Shown here: positions 14,786 to 24,850 of the stretch, one piece after another
Layout: each line of letters begins with the position of its first letter
Numbering within the stretch: position 1 is the first letter of the stretch
Origin: a bacterium CPR1
Lineage (GTDB): Bacteria > Vulcanimicrobiota > Xenobia > Xenobiales > QWHO01
Length of the DNA: 48,277 bases
Assembly: GCA_021404945.1 (NCBI GenBank)
Contig: QWHO01000054.1
Location: forward strand, 1 to 48,277
Reading direction: 5' to 3'
Made by a program: the position numbers and the translations under genes
The notes under the pieces: model-generated
The model's input: the letters and a program-made list of their open reading frames with translations, nothing else
What the model was told of the DNA's origin: nothing
Databases searched by the model: none

Positions 14786-15158
14786 CCCGGGTCCGGGCAC
14801 GGGAACGGCGGTCGCATTCCTGACTTGCTGGAACGACGCCACCCAGGAGTACGACTACGATCCCGCCACCCGCAGCCCTCTGTGGCACAAGTATCTGATC
14901 TGCTACTACGACGCGGCCAATCAAGAGGTCTTCTGGACCGAGACCCCGCTGGTGCCCCCCAGCTCCACGCCAGCCCCGCTGGCCGGCCTGGCCGGATTTC
15001 GAGCCGGCGGCAAGCTGCTCGCCCGTAACGTCACCCGCTGCGATTTCACCCTGAGCGAGGACATGCTCGAGCTGCAACTCGAGCTCTCGCGCAAGCGCTA
15101 CGGTTCGGAGACCCTGGAGACCGTTCAGCTCCCCTTGCGGGTATTTTTCCGGAACTGA
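14691..15158 (+). pseudogene. PilW/PulJ-like pseudopilin lacking its N-terminus
   Basis: The frame reading QTQLLQEAQVITGRLSREIERSV is the segment that follows the hydrophobic stalk in PilW/PulJ-type pseudopilins. The rest (LTCWNDATQEYDYDP; KYLICYYDAANQEVFW; LQLPLRVFFRN type end) completes a globular domain of about 150 residues. No prepilin leader or stalk lies in front: the preceding frame belongs to the PilV-like gene. A deletion near 14685-14700 is the simplest explanation. The gene ends two bases before the convergent nadE stop. Confidence 0.55.
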
Positions 15159-15160
15159 AG

Positions 15161-17176
15161 TCAAGCGTCGGGCACGTTGCGCTGCAGCTCGTCGAGCCAC
15201 ACCCGGGCTTCTGAGTCGGAGGGTGCCCGCCAGTCGCCCCGGGGCGAGAGCGAGCCCCCCGAACCCACTTTGGGCCCGTTAGGGATGCAGCTGCGCTTGA
15301 ACTGGCTGATCTGAAAGAACCGAAACAAGAAGACCTCCAGCCACTTCTTCAGGGTTGCCAGGTCGTACTGTCGGCGCTCGCTCACCCCTTCGGGCCAGCG
15401 TCCGCGCTCACGATCGCTCCAGGCGTGGTGGGCCAGATAGGCCACCTTGCTGGGACGGAAGCCGTAGCGGGTCAGGTAGTAAAGATGAAAGTCTTGCAGC
15501 TCGTAGGGCCCGATTTTTGCCTCGGTGCTCTGGCCACCCGGGACCAGCTCCGGCGAGATCTCGCTATCCAGAATGGCTTGCAGCGTGGCTTCGGCATCGG
15601 GCCCGAGCTGCTCGCTCGAGATGACCCAGCGGATCAGGTGCTGGATCAGCGTCTTGGGCACCGAAGCGTTGACCGCGTAGTGAGCCATGTGATCGCCCAC
15701 CCCGTAGGTGCACCACCCCAGCGCCAGCTCGCTCAGGTCGCCCGTGCCCACCACCAGGCCGCCGTGGTGGTTGGCCAGGCGGAACAGGTGGGAGGTACGC
15801 TCGCCGGCCTGCACGTTCTCGAAGGTGATGTCGTAGAGGCTCTCACCCTCAGCGTAGGGATGGTCGAGATCTTTGAGCATCTGCCGGCAGCTCGGGCGGA
15901 TGTCCAGCTCGTGGGCGCTGACCTGGAGAGCTTTCATGAGACGGTGGGCGTTGGCCAGGGTCTGCTCCGAGGTGGCAAAGCCCGGCATGGTGTAGGCCAG
16001 GATATTGCCGCGCGAGAGCCCCAGCCTGTCCATGGTGCGGGCGGCCACGATCAGGGCGTGGGTGGAATCGAGCCCTCCCGAGACCCCGATCACCAGCTTG
16101 TCTATCCCCGTCTGCTCGAGCCGCTTGGCCAGGCCATGGACCTGGATGTTGTAAGCTTCGTAGCAGCGCTGATCGCGGTCCTGGGCCCCGGAGGGCACGA
16201 AGGGAAAGCGGTCCACGGCGCGCTCCAGGCCGAGCTCCCCGTCGGGGGCCTGGAAAGGCACCTCCACCCGGCGCATGGCCCGCACTCTTTCGACGTGCAG
16301 GGCGGCGCAGTCGTGAAAGCTCGACTGGCGCACCCGATCTTGCACCAGGCGCTCGAGGTCCAGGTCGGCCAGAATCAGCTGCTCTTCGCGGCTGAATCGC
16401 CGCGACTCGGCCAGCTTCTCGTTGTTCTCGTAGATGAGCGCGTGGCCATCCCAGGCCAGATCGGTGGTGGACTCGCCCGGACCGGCTGCCGAGTAGAGAT
16501 AGCCGGCCACGCACTTGCCCGACTGGGAGGCACACAGATCCCGGCGGTACTCGTCCTTGCCCACGGTGATGTTGCTGGCCGACAGGTTGGCCAGCACCGT
16601 GGCCCCGGCCAGGGCGGCATAGGTGGAGGGGGGAATGGGAGCCCACACGTCCTCGCAAACCTCCACGGCCAGCGCAAAATCGCCCGGACCCTGGAAGATC
16701 AGGTCGTTGCCGAAGGGAACGCGCTGGCCCAACAGCTCGACCTGGCTGAAGCCGGCCGAGGCTCCCGACGTGAACTGGCGCTTTTCGTAGAACTCGCGGT
16801 AGTTAGGCAGGTAAGTCTTGGGCACCACTCCCAGCACCCGGCCCCGGTAGAGCACCACGGCGCAGTTGTAGAGGGCGGCCTGGAAGCGCAGGGGAGCCCC
16901 CACCAGCAGCACCGGAGTCAACTCCGCGCTGGCCAGGGTCAACTCGGTCAGCGAGGCCAGCACCCCGTCCAGTAAAGCGTCCTGAAAGAAAAGGTCGTCG
17001 TTGGAATAAGCCGACAGGCCCAGCTCGGGAAAAAGGCACAGGGCGGCCCGGGCTTCGCTGGCCCGTCGAGCCAGCTTCAAAGTGGCTTGCAGGTTGAAGG
17101 CCGGCTCGGCCACCTTGACGTGCGGGACGGCCACGCTGGCGCGCACGAAGCCGTGCCGGTAGGGTGAGTTGAACAT
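15161..17176 (-). CDS. nadE: Glutamine-dependent NAD+ synthetase
   Basis: This 671-residue two-domain enzyme makes NAD+ from nicotinic acid adenine dinucleotide, ATP and glutamine in the cytoplasm. The N-terminal nitrilase-type glutaminase has its triad: Glu51 (LFPELGLS), Lys120 ([15 protein letters not shown]) and Cys174 (VEVCEDVW). The C-terminal synthetase has the ATP pyrophosphatase loop SGGLDST at 366-372, plus [12 protein letters not shown] and [21 protein letters not shown]. Length and domain order match the fused bacterial form, and all key residues are present. The start ATG 17176 has only a weak ribosome site. It stands alone, convergent with the pilin genes. Confidence 0.95.
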   Translation of the reverse strand: MFNSPYRHGFVRASVAVPHVKVAEPAFNLQATLKLARRASEARAALCLFPELGLSAYSNDDLFFQDALLDGVLASLTELTLASAELTPVLLVGAPLRFQAALYNCAVVLYRGRVLGVVPKTYLPNYREFYEKRQFTSGASAGFSQVELLGQRVPFGNDLIFQGPGDFALAVEVCEDVWAPIPPSTYAALAGATVLANLSASNITVGKDEYRRDLCASQSGKCVAGYLYSAAGPGESTTDLAWDGHALIYENNEKLAESRRFSREEQLILADLDLERLVQDRVRQSSFHDCAALHVERVRAMRRVEVPFQAPDGELGLERAVDRFPFVPSGAQDRDQRCYEAYNIQVHGLAKRLEQTGIDKLVIGVSGGLDSTHALIVAARTMDRLGLSRGNILAYTMPGFATSEQTLANAHRLMKALQVSAHELDIRPSCRQMLKDLDHPYAEGESLYDITFENVQAGERTSHLFRLANHHGGLVVGTGDLSELALGWCTYGVGDHMAHYAVNASVPKTLIQHLIRWVISSEQLGPDAEATLQAILDSEISPELVPGGQSTEAKIGPYELQDFHLYYLTRYGFRPSKVAYLAHHAWSDRERGRWPEGVSERRQYDLATLKKWLEVFLFRFFQISQFKRSCIPNGPKVGSGGSLSPRGDWRAPSDSEARVWLDELQRNVPDA

Positions 17177-17388
17177 GCTGGCTCAGCTTCTGCCAGCGGG
17201 CTTCCCGCCCCTGTCCGGGCGCTAACCATCCAGCCTGCAAAGCGTAACAAGCCCCCGACCAGGCAACCACATTCTTCAAATTCGTGCAGGCCAGCGCCTG
17301 ACCCCACTCACCTCTTGATCCGGCTTGAGCTGCGGGCCTGCCAGGGCAGGTCCGCTTGCTTGTTGGCTGGCCTCTTGCAAGCGGGACC

Positions 17389-18774
17389 TCATCTTTGCCA
17401 GAGGATGCGAGAGCGGCGTGAGAAGAACGGCGAGCGAAACATCCCGGTCGACTCGCAGTCGACCTGGACGTGCAAGCCTTTCCCCAGCTCCACGGCCTGT
17501 CGCACCACCCGAAACCGGAGACCTCGCTGGCCGACCTTCACACCGCTGATCTTCACCGGGGCCTGTTGCCCGCTCAGCAAGAACACGGCCCGGGCATTGA
17601 ACATGTTGGGCGTGCTGCACAGATCTCCCGCGAACGTGTCGGTCAGGGAGGCGGCCAGGGCCGGGTTCTGCACCCGCACTTCCCCGGGGGCAATCGAGAG
17701 GGGGGCCGGCACCCGGGGCAGGCCCAGCACCACCGACGGGTCGCCAAACAAGACCCGGGAGGCGGTGCCGTAGGCCATTACCTGGCCCGGGGTCCAGATG
17801 GGGGGCTGGCCGGACCTGAGATTGGGCATGTCGGCCGAGCCCAGAGCCAGAATCACCTCGTCGTGGGTGGCCTTGATCAGGCTCCCCGCCGAGCCCCCCT
17901 GCCAGGCCAGGCGCTCGATCTCTTGATACACCGGCATCCCGTGATCGGGGTGCAGGCTGGCGAAGTAGGCCAGCGGGCGTCGGTCGAGAAGGGCGAGGCA
18001 GAAGCTGGCGCCGGCTGTCTGCCAGCTTCCGGCCTCGTAATAGCGGCCGGTCACCCCACCATAGCAACAGCCGTTGAACACGAAGGCCGGCGGCAGCTGA
18101 AGCAGGCCGACCTGGGAGGCCGTCATTCCCTCGCTGACGCGGTCTGGAACCCCGTGTCCGCCCAGGTGGAGAACGCCCGCGCCGCTCATCGACTCGAGGG
18201 CCGCCGCCGGGGGCGTGCCCGGTCCGTGGGACAGGGTCATCACCTCGAGGCCCTTGAGAGCTGGCAAAAAGAAGCTCGACCGCGTGGTCTGGAGCTTGCC
18301 GCTCTTCAGTCCCTGGCTCACGGGGCCCAAATTGTCCACCAGAACGGCTGGAACGCGCTCGCGACCGGCCAGAACGTCGGCCAGTCGCTGGAAGTAGGCG
18401 CTCGCCTGGGGGGCCGTCAGGAAACCCGTGCGCGTGTCCACGAAGGGATCGCTGTCGAGCCTGGCGGTCCGTTTGAGCCACTTCCAGGCCAGGTTGGCGT
18501 CCAACTCGTCGGGCATGAGCACGACCAGCGTGAAGTGGGGGCGGTGACGCTCGAGCAGCGCCGAGGCCTGGGCCAGCTCGGGCACATCGAGGCGTCCTCG
18601 GAGCGCTTTGGGATGGAGCTTGAGGGCCTGCGTCAGGGCCTGAGGGCTCGCCTTCTCGGCCCGGGAGCTGACCAGAATCAGGTAAGGCCCGGCCGGGTCG
18701 AGGGAAACGGGCAACGTGGTGGGCTCAGCCGCAGCCAGGGCGAGGGTCAGGAGCCACACCCACAGGGTCCTCAT
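17389..18774 (-). CDS. Secreted clan CD-like cysteine protease (C25/caspase-fold)
   Basis: From ATG 18774 the 461-residue product has a signal peptide (MRTLWVWLLTLALAAA). Residues 199-240 carry the clan CD arrangement: strand plus His-Gly (VLHLGGHG, His207), then a second strand ending in the catalytic Cys (AFVFNGCCYGG, Cys236/237). This His-Gly...Cys order is shared by gingipains (C25), caspases and CHAT proteases. Further conserved-looking segments are LALLDRRPLAYFASL and VLFGDPSVVLGLPR, the latter close to the YgLFGDPSLxL motif found after the catalytic domain in C25-like proteins. A C-terminal beta domain follows. Substrate unknown; an exported processing or degradative role is likely. 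It is an isolated minus-strand gene. Confidence 0.65.
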   Translation of the reverse strand: MRTLWVWLLTLALAAAEPTTLPVSLDPAGPYLILVSSRAEKASPQALTQALKLHPKALRGRLDVPELAQASALLERHRPHFTLVVLMPDELDANLAWKWLKRTARLDSDPFVDTRTGFLTAPQASAYFQRLADVLAGRERVPAVLVDNLGPVSQGLKSGKLQTTRSSFFLPALKGLEVMTLSHGPGTPPAAALESMSGAGVLHLGGHGVPDRVSEGMTASQVGLLQLPPAFVFNGCCYGGVTGRYYEAGSWQTAGASFCLALLDRRPLAYFASLHPDHGMPVYQEIERLAWQGGSAGSLIKATHDEVILALGSADMPNLRSGQPPIWTPGQVMAYGTASRVLFGDPSVVLGLPRVPAPLSIAPGEVRVQNPALAASLTDTFAGDLCSTPNMFNARAVFLLSGQQAPVKISGVKVGQRGLRFRVVRQAVELGKGLHVQVDCESTGMFRSPFFSRRSRILWQR

Positions 18775-19134
18775 GAGCCATGATTCGAGGATCTTGCGGC
18801 CCGGCCTGTCGGAAGTGGGAACGGCGACGGCTGGCAGGCTCAGGCTCGCCCGCGTGGTCGCACTCCGTCAAGTGCTGCGCGGGCGCGCCCGACAGCACCG
18901 GGTTTGAGCCATTGAGCTCGCGACCACGACCGGTTCAACCGCCATCCCGGGCACCGGCGATTGTGTCCGGAACTGAAAGTTGACAGCCCGGGCGTCTGCT
19001 CATGAGCCGACACCGAGCGTGTCAACTTTGGGCAGCACCCAGGCCCGGGCCCGGGTCGGCGCGCCCGGGGGCTTCCCTGACGTTGGGTCAGATGCCCCCT
19101 TTACTCGGGGCGGACCACCCCTCATGATGGCGCT
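18775..19134. other. Intergenic region with a long inverted repeat
   Basis: No gene was recognised in these 360 bases. AAAGTTGACA (18976-18985) and its reverse complement TGTCAACTTT (19020-19029) form a 10-bp inverted repeat around a 34-base spacer. It could be a regulator site or hairpin for the plus-strand membrane-protein operon starting at 19135. Confidence 0.4.
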
Positions 19135-20034
19135 ATGGATCCCGAGCGAGTGGCCGCCCTGCGGGCCCAACCGGGAGTCGCACCGGGGGCTGTCGAGCGC
19201 GGTCTCGAGCTGATCTATGCCCCTCCCTCGGCAGAGGATTGGCGGAGTTTTCTGGATCGGGCCCTGGCCGGACTGGGCGCCCTGCTGCTGCTGGCCGGCG
19301 TCTTCTTCTTTTTTGCGTACAACTGGCGGGATCTGAGCCGCCTGGCCAGGCTCGGCCTGTTGCAGGGACTGATCGCCGTCCTTTTTCTGGCCGGTCGGCG
19401 CGAGAGCCTGGCCGGGCGGGTCTGCCTGGCCGCCGCCAGCACCCTGATTGGCGCGCTGCTGGCGGTCTACGGCCAGGCCTACCAGACCGGGGCCGACTCT
19501 TACCTGCTCTTCACCACCTGGGCCTTGCTGGCGATCCCCTGGGTGGCGGCGGCCGGGCTTTCGCCGCTGTGGTTGGGATGGACTTTGCTGGGGAACCTGT
19601 CTCTGGGGTTGTACCTCGGGCAGGAGCAGGGGGTGAGCCTTGAGGAGCCAGCTTTAACCCTGATTCTGGCAGGATGTAACGCGGTTTTCTGGGTGGTGGG
19701 CGAGCGCGCCCGCCGGGGCTGGCTGGTGGCCGCCCTGGGGACCCTGGCGGTGGGCTGCCTGACCTGGGCTTCCGTGGGTCAGTTGATCTCGGGCGTTCTC
19801 CCCCTGGCCGCCCTGGTGGCCCTGCCTCTGGTGGTGCTCTGGTACCGCCCGCGCCATCAGCTCTTCTTCCTGGCCCTGGCGGCCGGCTCGGTCATCACGC
19901 TTTTGACCGCGGCCTTCATCAAAGCCTTCGAGCAGATGGCCGACAACCCGGCTTTCTGGCTCCTGCTGGCCGTCATTTTGCTGGCCCAGTTGGCGCTGGC
20001 CGCCTCCTGGCTGCGCTTCGAGGCCCGCCGATGA
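19135..20034 (+). CDS. DUF2157 membrane protein
   Basis: This 299-residue protein has a short helical N-terminus (MDPERVAALRAQPGVAPGAV) and about eight to nine hydrophobic helices. The segment LGALLLLAGVFFFFAYNWRDLSRLARLGL is the recognisable DUF2157 signature (hydrophobic helix followed by NW..L....R). ALLAVYGQAYQTGADSYLLF is the second typical block. DUF2157, DUF4401 and GDYXXLXY proteins are commonly encoded together as a membrane module of unknown role. The ATG at 19135 is preceded by GGGGCGGACC and CTCATGATGG with no strong ribosome site. It overlaps the DUF4401 start by four bases. Confidence 0.85.
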   Translation: MDPERVAALRAQPGVAPGAVERGLELIYAPPSAEDWRSFLDRALAGLGALLLLAGVFFFFAYNWRDLSRLARLGLLQGLIAVLFLAGRRESLAGRVCLAAASTLIGALLAVYGQAYQTGADSYLLFTTWALLAIPWVAAAGLSPLWLGWTLLGNLSLGLYLGQEQGVSLEEPALTLILAGCNAVFWVVGERARRGWLVAALGTLAVGCLTWASVGQLISGVLPLAALVALPLVVLWYRPRHQLFFLALAAGSVITLLTAAFIKAFEQMADNPAFWLLLAVILLAQLALAASWLRFEARR

Positions 20035-20996
20035 ACTGGGCCCAGCTTCTGCAAGAGTTGAGCCGCCAGGGCCTGATCGAGCCCGAGGCCCTGCCCAGGC
20101 TGGAAGCCATGGACGAGCATGACCGTCCGCCCTGGTTCGTCCGTCTGCTGTTAGGCCTGGGAGCCTGGCTGGCCTCGCTGTTCGCTGTGGTGTGCCTGTT
20201 TCTGGCCCAGCTGCTCAATTCCGAGCTGTCGCTCCTGGTGCTGGGGCTGATCCTGGCCCTGGGAGCCACCGCTTTGCGCAGGTCCATCCGCGAGGGGGGC
20301 AACGATTTTTTCAATCAGCTGGCCCTGGCCGGGATGCTGACCAGCCAGATCCTGGTGGCCGTGGGTCTGGGGTGGTGGATGGACGAGCTCTGGGCTCCCG
20401 TCACGCTGATCTTCATGGCCCTGTTGGTCGGGGTCTATTCCGACCGCACCGGCCGTTTTCTCACCTGCCTGGCCATGTGCGCCATCCTGGCCTATCTGTG
20501 TCTCGAATACGGGTGGCTCACGCCCGCCATGGTGGTCGTGCCGCTGGCCCTGGCGGCTGGATGGCTCTGGCTTAAAGCCCCCCGGTTGGCCTCCACCCCT
20601 CTGGGGCCCGCCCTCCCTCCTCTGTCCTTCGCCTCGGTGGTGGGTTGCTTTGCTCTGATCTTGATCTTGAAGCCCGGCTCCTGGACCGGGGCTCTCTTGA
20701 CCCTGGCCGTGTCCGCTCTGGCCTGGCGGCTGTCGGGCCAGTTCTGGGGCCCGCTGGGCGTGGCGGTGCTGGGCCTCTCGACCTTGAGCGCGCCCGGCAT
20801 ACCGGCCGCTCTGGGAGCCCTGATGCTGGGTTTCTACCGGCGCAGCCTGTTGCTTCAGGGTCTGGCCTGGGTCTTCTTGATCGTCTGCGGAGCCCTCTAC
20901 TACTATGACCTGGGACTCACGCTGCTGACCAAGTCGGGCCTGATGGCCCTCAGCGGCGCCGTGCTGCTGCTGGTGCGCTGGAGGTTGCTGCGATGA
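20031..20996 (+). CDS. DUF4401 membrane protein
   Basis: This 321-residue protein has a soluble helical N-terminus (LLQELSRQGLIEPEALPRLEAM) and about nine to ten membrane helices. The PPWFVRLLLGLGAWLASLFAVV entry and the order of helices fit DUF4401. It is the middle gene of a three-gene operon: ATGA overlaps join it to DUF2157 upstream (20031-20034) and to the GDYXXLXY gene downstream (20993-20996). Coupling implies fixed stoichiometry and probably one membrane complex. The biochemical role of the family is not known. Confidence 0.85.
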   Translation: MNWAQLLQELSRQGLIEPEALPRLEAMDEHDRPPWFVRLLLGLGAWLASLFAVVCLFLAQLLNSELSLLVLGLILALGATALRRSIREGGNDFFNQLALAGMLTSQILVAVGLGWWMDELWAPVTLIFMALLVGVYSDRTGRFLTCLAMCAILAYLCLEYGWLTPAMVVVPLALAAGWLWLKAPRLASTPLGPALPPLSFASVVGCFALILILKPGSWTGALLTLAVSALAWRLSGQFWGPLGVAVLGLSTLSAPGIPAALGALMLGFYRRSLLLQGLAWVFLIVCGALYYYDLGLTLLTKSGLMALSGAVLLLVRWRLLR

Positions 20997-21451
20997 CCCG
21001 TCGTTTGCTGCTCTGGCTGGGTTTGGTCCTGGCGCTGGGGATCCCCAATCTGCTCATCGCCCAGAAGGAGATGCTGCTGGCGCGGGGTCAGCCGGTTCTG
21101 CTCGAGCTGGCCCTGGTAGACCCCCGCTCGCTGATGCAGGGAGATTACATGCGCCTTCGCTATGCCCTGGCCAGCCGGGTCAGCGGATCGGGTCGCATGG
21201 TAATCCAGCTCGACGCCCGGGGCGTGGCTCAGTTCGTGCGACCCTACGAGGGCGGTCCCCTGGCCCCCGGCGAGCTGCTGCTGCGCTATCGCGCCGCCGA
21301 GGGAGAGCCCCGGTTGGCCGCCGAGAGCTACTTCTTCCAGGAAGGCCAGGCTGAGCACTTTGCCGCAGCTCGGTACGGCGAGTTGCGCGTGACCCCGGAG
21401 GGTGATTCGGTGCTGGTTGGACTTCGGGACGCCGACCTGGAAAAGCTCTGA
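20993..21451 (+). CDS. GDYXXLXY-domain membrane protein
   Basis: This 152-residue protein has one N-terminal hydrophobic helix (RLLLWLGLVLALGIPNLLIA) and an extracytoplasmic domain. It carries the family motif GDYMRLRY at about residues 50-57, preceded by LALVDPRSLMQ. It closes the DUF2157-DUF4401-GDYXXLXY operon. The function of the family is not established. The C-terminal end (ELRVTPEGDSVLVGLRD) matches the usual end of the domain, so the gene is complete. Confidence 0.85.
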   Translation: MTRRLLLWLGLVLALGIPNLLIAQKEMLLARGQPVLLELALVDPRSLMQGDYMRLRYALASRVSGSGRMVIQLDARGVAQFVRPYEGGPLAPGELLLRYRAAEGEPRLAAESYFFQEGQAEHFAAARYGELRVTPEGDSVLVGLRDADLEKL

Positions 21452-21626
21452 CGATCCGCGCTACCACGAAGTCCGGGCGCGTCAGTCTCTGTGCAGCGAG
21501 CGGTGCGCCCGAGCCGGGTCCAGGCCCGCCTGGACCGGACGAGTGGGGCGTTCACAGTCAGACCAGGTTCGCGCTCTGCGCGTCCTCGATCCACCCGCCC
21601 TGGACCTGACGCCTCCCCCCGCGACC

Positions 21627-22016
21627 GTGCCCCAGCAGCTCCCGGCCGGACCGCTGCAGGTTCTGCTGGTGGACGCCGACCCGGCCACTCAGGCCCTGGT
21701 CAACCGGGTGCTGGTCGGTCATGAGGTGATCGTCGCCTCGGACGGGCAGACGGCCATCGACATATGCGCCCTGATGGACTTTGACGTCCTCTTGATCGAT
21801 CTCCAGGCGGCCGGGATGAGCGGCGCCGAAGTTGCCAGCCTCCTGCGCGCCCAGGGCCATACCAGCCCCATGGTGGCCCTCACGGCCGGCAAGCGAGAGG
21901 CCGCCCTGCGGCCCTGCCTGCTGGCGGGGATGAACGGCCTTCTCTCCAAGCCGCTGCAAGAGCCCGAGCTGCTCGCGGCCCTGGCCCAGGTCCTGGCCGC
22001 GTCGAGTCCTGGATAG
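21627..22016 (+). CDS. Single-domain response regulator (receiver domain)
   Basis: From GTG 21627 this is a CheY-size protein of 129 residues. It has acidic residues Asp16/Asp18 (LLVDADPAT), phosphoacceptor Asp58 (FDVLLIDLQAAGMSG), Thr86 (MVALTAG) and Lys108 (LLSKPL). It should be phosphorylated by a histidine kinase, but none is encoded nearby and there is no output domain. The frame is open back to 21402, but that part overlaps the previous gene and is unlike any leader. No start has a good ribosome site, so the 5' end is uncertain. An internal ATG or a slightly longer Pro-rich N-terminus is possible. Confidence 0.75.
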   Translation: MPQQLPAGPLQVLLVDADPATQALVNRVLVGHEVIVASDGQTAIDICALMDFDVLLIDLQAAGMSGAEVASLLRAQGHTSPMVALTAGKREAALRPCLLAGMNGLLSKPLQEPELLAALAQVLAASSPG

Positions 22017-22111
22017 CCGGAGACTTTCAGCGCAGTTGGTTCGACGATAGCAGGACCAGTCCAGGAATCAATGGAAGGCATTGGACGTGCACTTTGTCCG
22101 GATGCCCGGGT

Positions 22112-22954
22112 ATGCCTGACCCGCTGACCCGGCTCGCGCGCGCGCGGCGAAGCCTGGATGGGCTATCGGTAGGGGACGCTCTTGGCGCACTGGCCAGGGT
22201 GGCCGACCGACAACTCCCTCCGGGCCCGTGGCCTTTCACTGACGACACAGCCATGGCCTGTTCGGTGGTGGAGGCCCTGCAGCAGCGGGGCGGGCTGGAC
22301 CCGGACGACCTCTTCGAGCGGTTTGCCCGCCGCTACCGGGCTGACCCCAATCGAGGCTACGGCCCGGGGATGATTCTGCTCTTTCACCTGGTTGGGCAAG
22401 GCATGACCTGGGAAACCGCCGTCCGCGATCTGTTCGGGGACGGCTCGGGTTCGTTCGGAAACGGAGCGGCCATGCGGGTCGCCCCGGTCGGCGCCTATTT
22501 CGCCGAGGACTACGATCAGGTGGTGGCCCAGGCCCGGGATTCGGCCCGGACGACCCATGCCCATCCCGAGGGTATCGCCGGCGCGGTGGCAGTCGCGGTT
22601 GCGGCGGCAGCCGCAGTTCGGGGCGAGGTCGACCTGTTCGGGCCGGTCCTCGAGCGCACGCCCCCGGGGCTGACCCGCGACGGTCTTGAGCGGGCTCGCA
22701 AGCTCGAGGCCTCGCCTCAGGAGGCGGCTCGGGAGTTGGGCTCGGGCCAGCAGGTTACCTCCCAGGATACCGTGCCTTTCTGCCTTTGGTGCGCCTCGCG
22801 CTATCGGGAGAGCTACGTCGAGTGCTTCTGGTCAACTCTGTCCGGCCAGGGGGACCGAGATACGACGTGCGCCATTACCGGGAGCATCGTGGCCCTCTCG
22901 GCCGACGACCTCCCGGACGAATGGCTGGCCCACCGCGAGCCGCTGCCCGGCTGA
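22112..22954 (+). CDS. ADP-ribosylglycohydrolase family protein (DraG-like)
   Basis: From ATG 22112 the protein has 280 residues. Metal-binding motifs of the family are all present: TDDTAMA at 43-49, GNGAAMRVAPVGAYF in the middle, HAHPEGIAGA, and the C-terminal GDRDTTCAITGSIVAL, where the aspartates bind two Mg2+ ions. Family members remove ADP-ribose from proteins or nucleic acids, or hydrolyse related glycosides. The target here cannot be told from sequence. An upstream TTG at 22094 would add six residues. No ADP-ribosyltransferase is encoded nearby. Confidence 0.85.
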   Translation: MPDPLTRLARARRSLDGLSVGDALGALARVADRQLPPGPWPFTDDTAMACSVVEALQQRGGLDPDDLFERFARRYRADPNRGYGPGMILLFHLVGQGMTWETAVRDLFGDGSGSFGNGAAMRVAPVGAYFAEDYDQVVAQARDSARTTHAHPEGIAGAVAVAVAAAAAVRGEVDLFGPVLERTPPGLTRDGLERARKLEASPQEAARELGSGQQVTSQDTVPFCLWCASRYRESYVECFWSTLSGQGDRDTTCAITGSIVALSADDLPDEWLAHREPLPG

Positions 22955-23033
22955 GGGGGCCTGTGGACAGGGGGCCAGCCGGTCCTTTCTCAGTCAATCG
23001 CAACGGCGCTGATCGCCGCCGGCCACCTTCTTC

Positions 23034-24795
23034 TCAGGCAGTCTTTCGCGCCCGATGGGCGGCCCGCAGCCTCTTCTTCTTGCGCCGTACGACCACCCCG
23101 CCCACCTTCACGTTTTCTCGCGTCTCCTGCACCGATCCCGGGGCCGTCTCGGTCTTGGGCCGGCTCAGGCTGGCCCGCGCCTCCTCGGGGCTGTCGCGCA
23201 GCACGAGCGTCTGCAGGAAGCGCTGCACCAGCTCCTCCTCGCTGCCGCTCAGAGTGCCGTACTCCAGCCCCTGGCGGATCATCACGTAAGTTTCGCGGGC
23301 CTGCTCGGCCTTGCCCATGGCCCCCAGCGCATCCAGCAGGATGAGCAGGGGACCGGCCGCCCGGGTGAGGTTCTCGCCCGAGCGTCGGTTCTCCAGCACG
23401 GCCCGGTAGTCGTCGGCCAGGCCGTCGTAGCCTTCCTGGCGTTTGCCGGCGCGGTGCAGCTTGCTCAGCTCTTCCACGCGGGCCTCGAAGGGTGAGCCGT
23501 CCACCTGCGTGCGCGCAAGCTCGAGGCACTTCTGGGCCAGCTCCGTCTCGGCCCCCCCCATCACCAGCTGCATGAACCAGGAACTTGACCGCTTCCCGGG
23601 CCGAGTCCGAGCCGATGGCCCGCGAGAGCTCCAGGGCCCGCTGGTGCTCGCGCTTGAGCTCGGGACCGGGCAGGTTGAGGTCCACCAGGTCGTCGTAAAG
23701 TCGGCGCGCGTCGTAGAAATCTTGCTTCTTGTCGGCCTTGATCAGGTCCAGGCAGAGGTTGGCGCGCTCTTCCAGGCTGAGCCCCTGCACCGGCCTGGCC
23801 GCCTCGCTGACCACGTCCTCCACGTTGCTCTCGATGATCGCGCCCGCCTGCACGGCCGGCCCGAGCACCCGCTGGTCGAGCAGCTGCCACTCGCGGTGGG
23901 TGGCCCGCAGCGACTCCAGGTCGGCGGGGGTGAAGGAGTTGATCTCGGCCACCTCGGTCTTGTGCTCCACCAGCTTGACGGTGTTCCCCTTGAGCGCAGC
24001 GGTGTACCAAGAGAAAGGCTGCTCGTCGCGCTCGCCCAGCCCGTAGGTGGAGCCCCAGCAGGTCAAGGTCATGCCCTCTTCGCGCAGCGCCTTCAGGCCG
24101 CGGGCCAGCTCGGGATTCTCCAGGCCCTGGGTGCTGCCCGACCCGTAGAAGAAGTCCACCGCCGGCAGCGTCTCGGCCTCGGCCCACATGCTGTCCTCGG
24201 CCAGCACGTGAGAGGCGGGCGGCTGGAGCTTGACCTCGTTGCCGCGCGAGTAGTGGGGCAAGCCCCGGGTGACCGTGCGGTAGGCGTCCAGCACCGTGGC
24301 CGGGCGGCTCTCGCCGTCCCGCTTCACTTGCAGCTGCCAGCCCTGCCCGGCCAGGCGCTGCAGGGCCGGTCCGGCCGGCTGCACCGGCTCCGAGCCCGTC
24401 AGAGCCGAAGCATCCCTGAGGTCGGCCAGGTTGCCAAGCTGCCAGCTCTCTCCGGCGAACTGCACCGTCAGGGGGCTGGCGAACTCGGGACCGCTCTTGA
24501 GAATCTGCTTGAGGGCTCTCTCCGGATGCAGCTCCCCGCCCTGTTTTTGAATCCCCCGCAGCACCTCCAGGATGCCATCCTTCTGCACCCGGGTGAGCAC
24601 CTTGCCGAGCGGCCCCGGCACCGAACCCCCGCTCATCACCTGGGCCGTCTCAAGCGAGGTCCAGAGCAGCTCGCGGGGCGTGGGCACAGGGGCCTGGGCC
24701 AGTTGCACCGAGTCGGCGGGCGCGGCACTGCTAACCGGACGGGCAACCGGCGGACGGCAGGTCGGGAGCGCGCTCTGCAGGGGGGAGATGACCAT
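23034..24795 (-). pseudogene. Uncharacterised protein with a frameshift at an eight-G tract
   Basis: From ATG 24795 (MVISPLQSALPT) the product has a Pro/Ala-rich flexible N-terminus and then a mixed domain to about residue 405. That includes VDFFYGSGSTQGLENPEL and MTLTCWGSTYGLGERDEQPFSWYTAALKGNTVKLV, which look like an alpha/beta unit facing a ligand. A helical region follows. Near 23551-23580 coding continues in another frame (GAETELAQKCLELARTQVDG...) as TPR-like helices and ends with a basic tail (VVVRRKKKRLRAAHRARKTA) at 23034. A run of eight G on the coding strand (23552-23559) sits at the switch. Slippage or a sequencing error would restore one protein of about 585 residues. Family unknown. 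Confidence 0.5.
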
Positions 24796-24850
24796 GGCCC
24801 CTATTCAGCCACACCCATCGCCCCGAGAGGTTACCCTTTCGTTAACAGGG

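Noticed and set aside
15425-16975. 516-codon plus-strand open frame opposite nadE
   Set aside because: Antisense to all conserved NadE motifs; no family resemblance.
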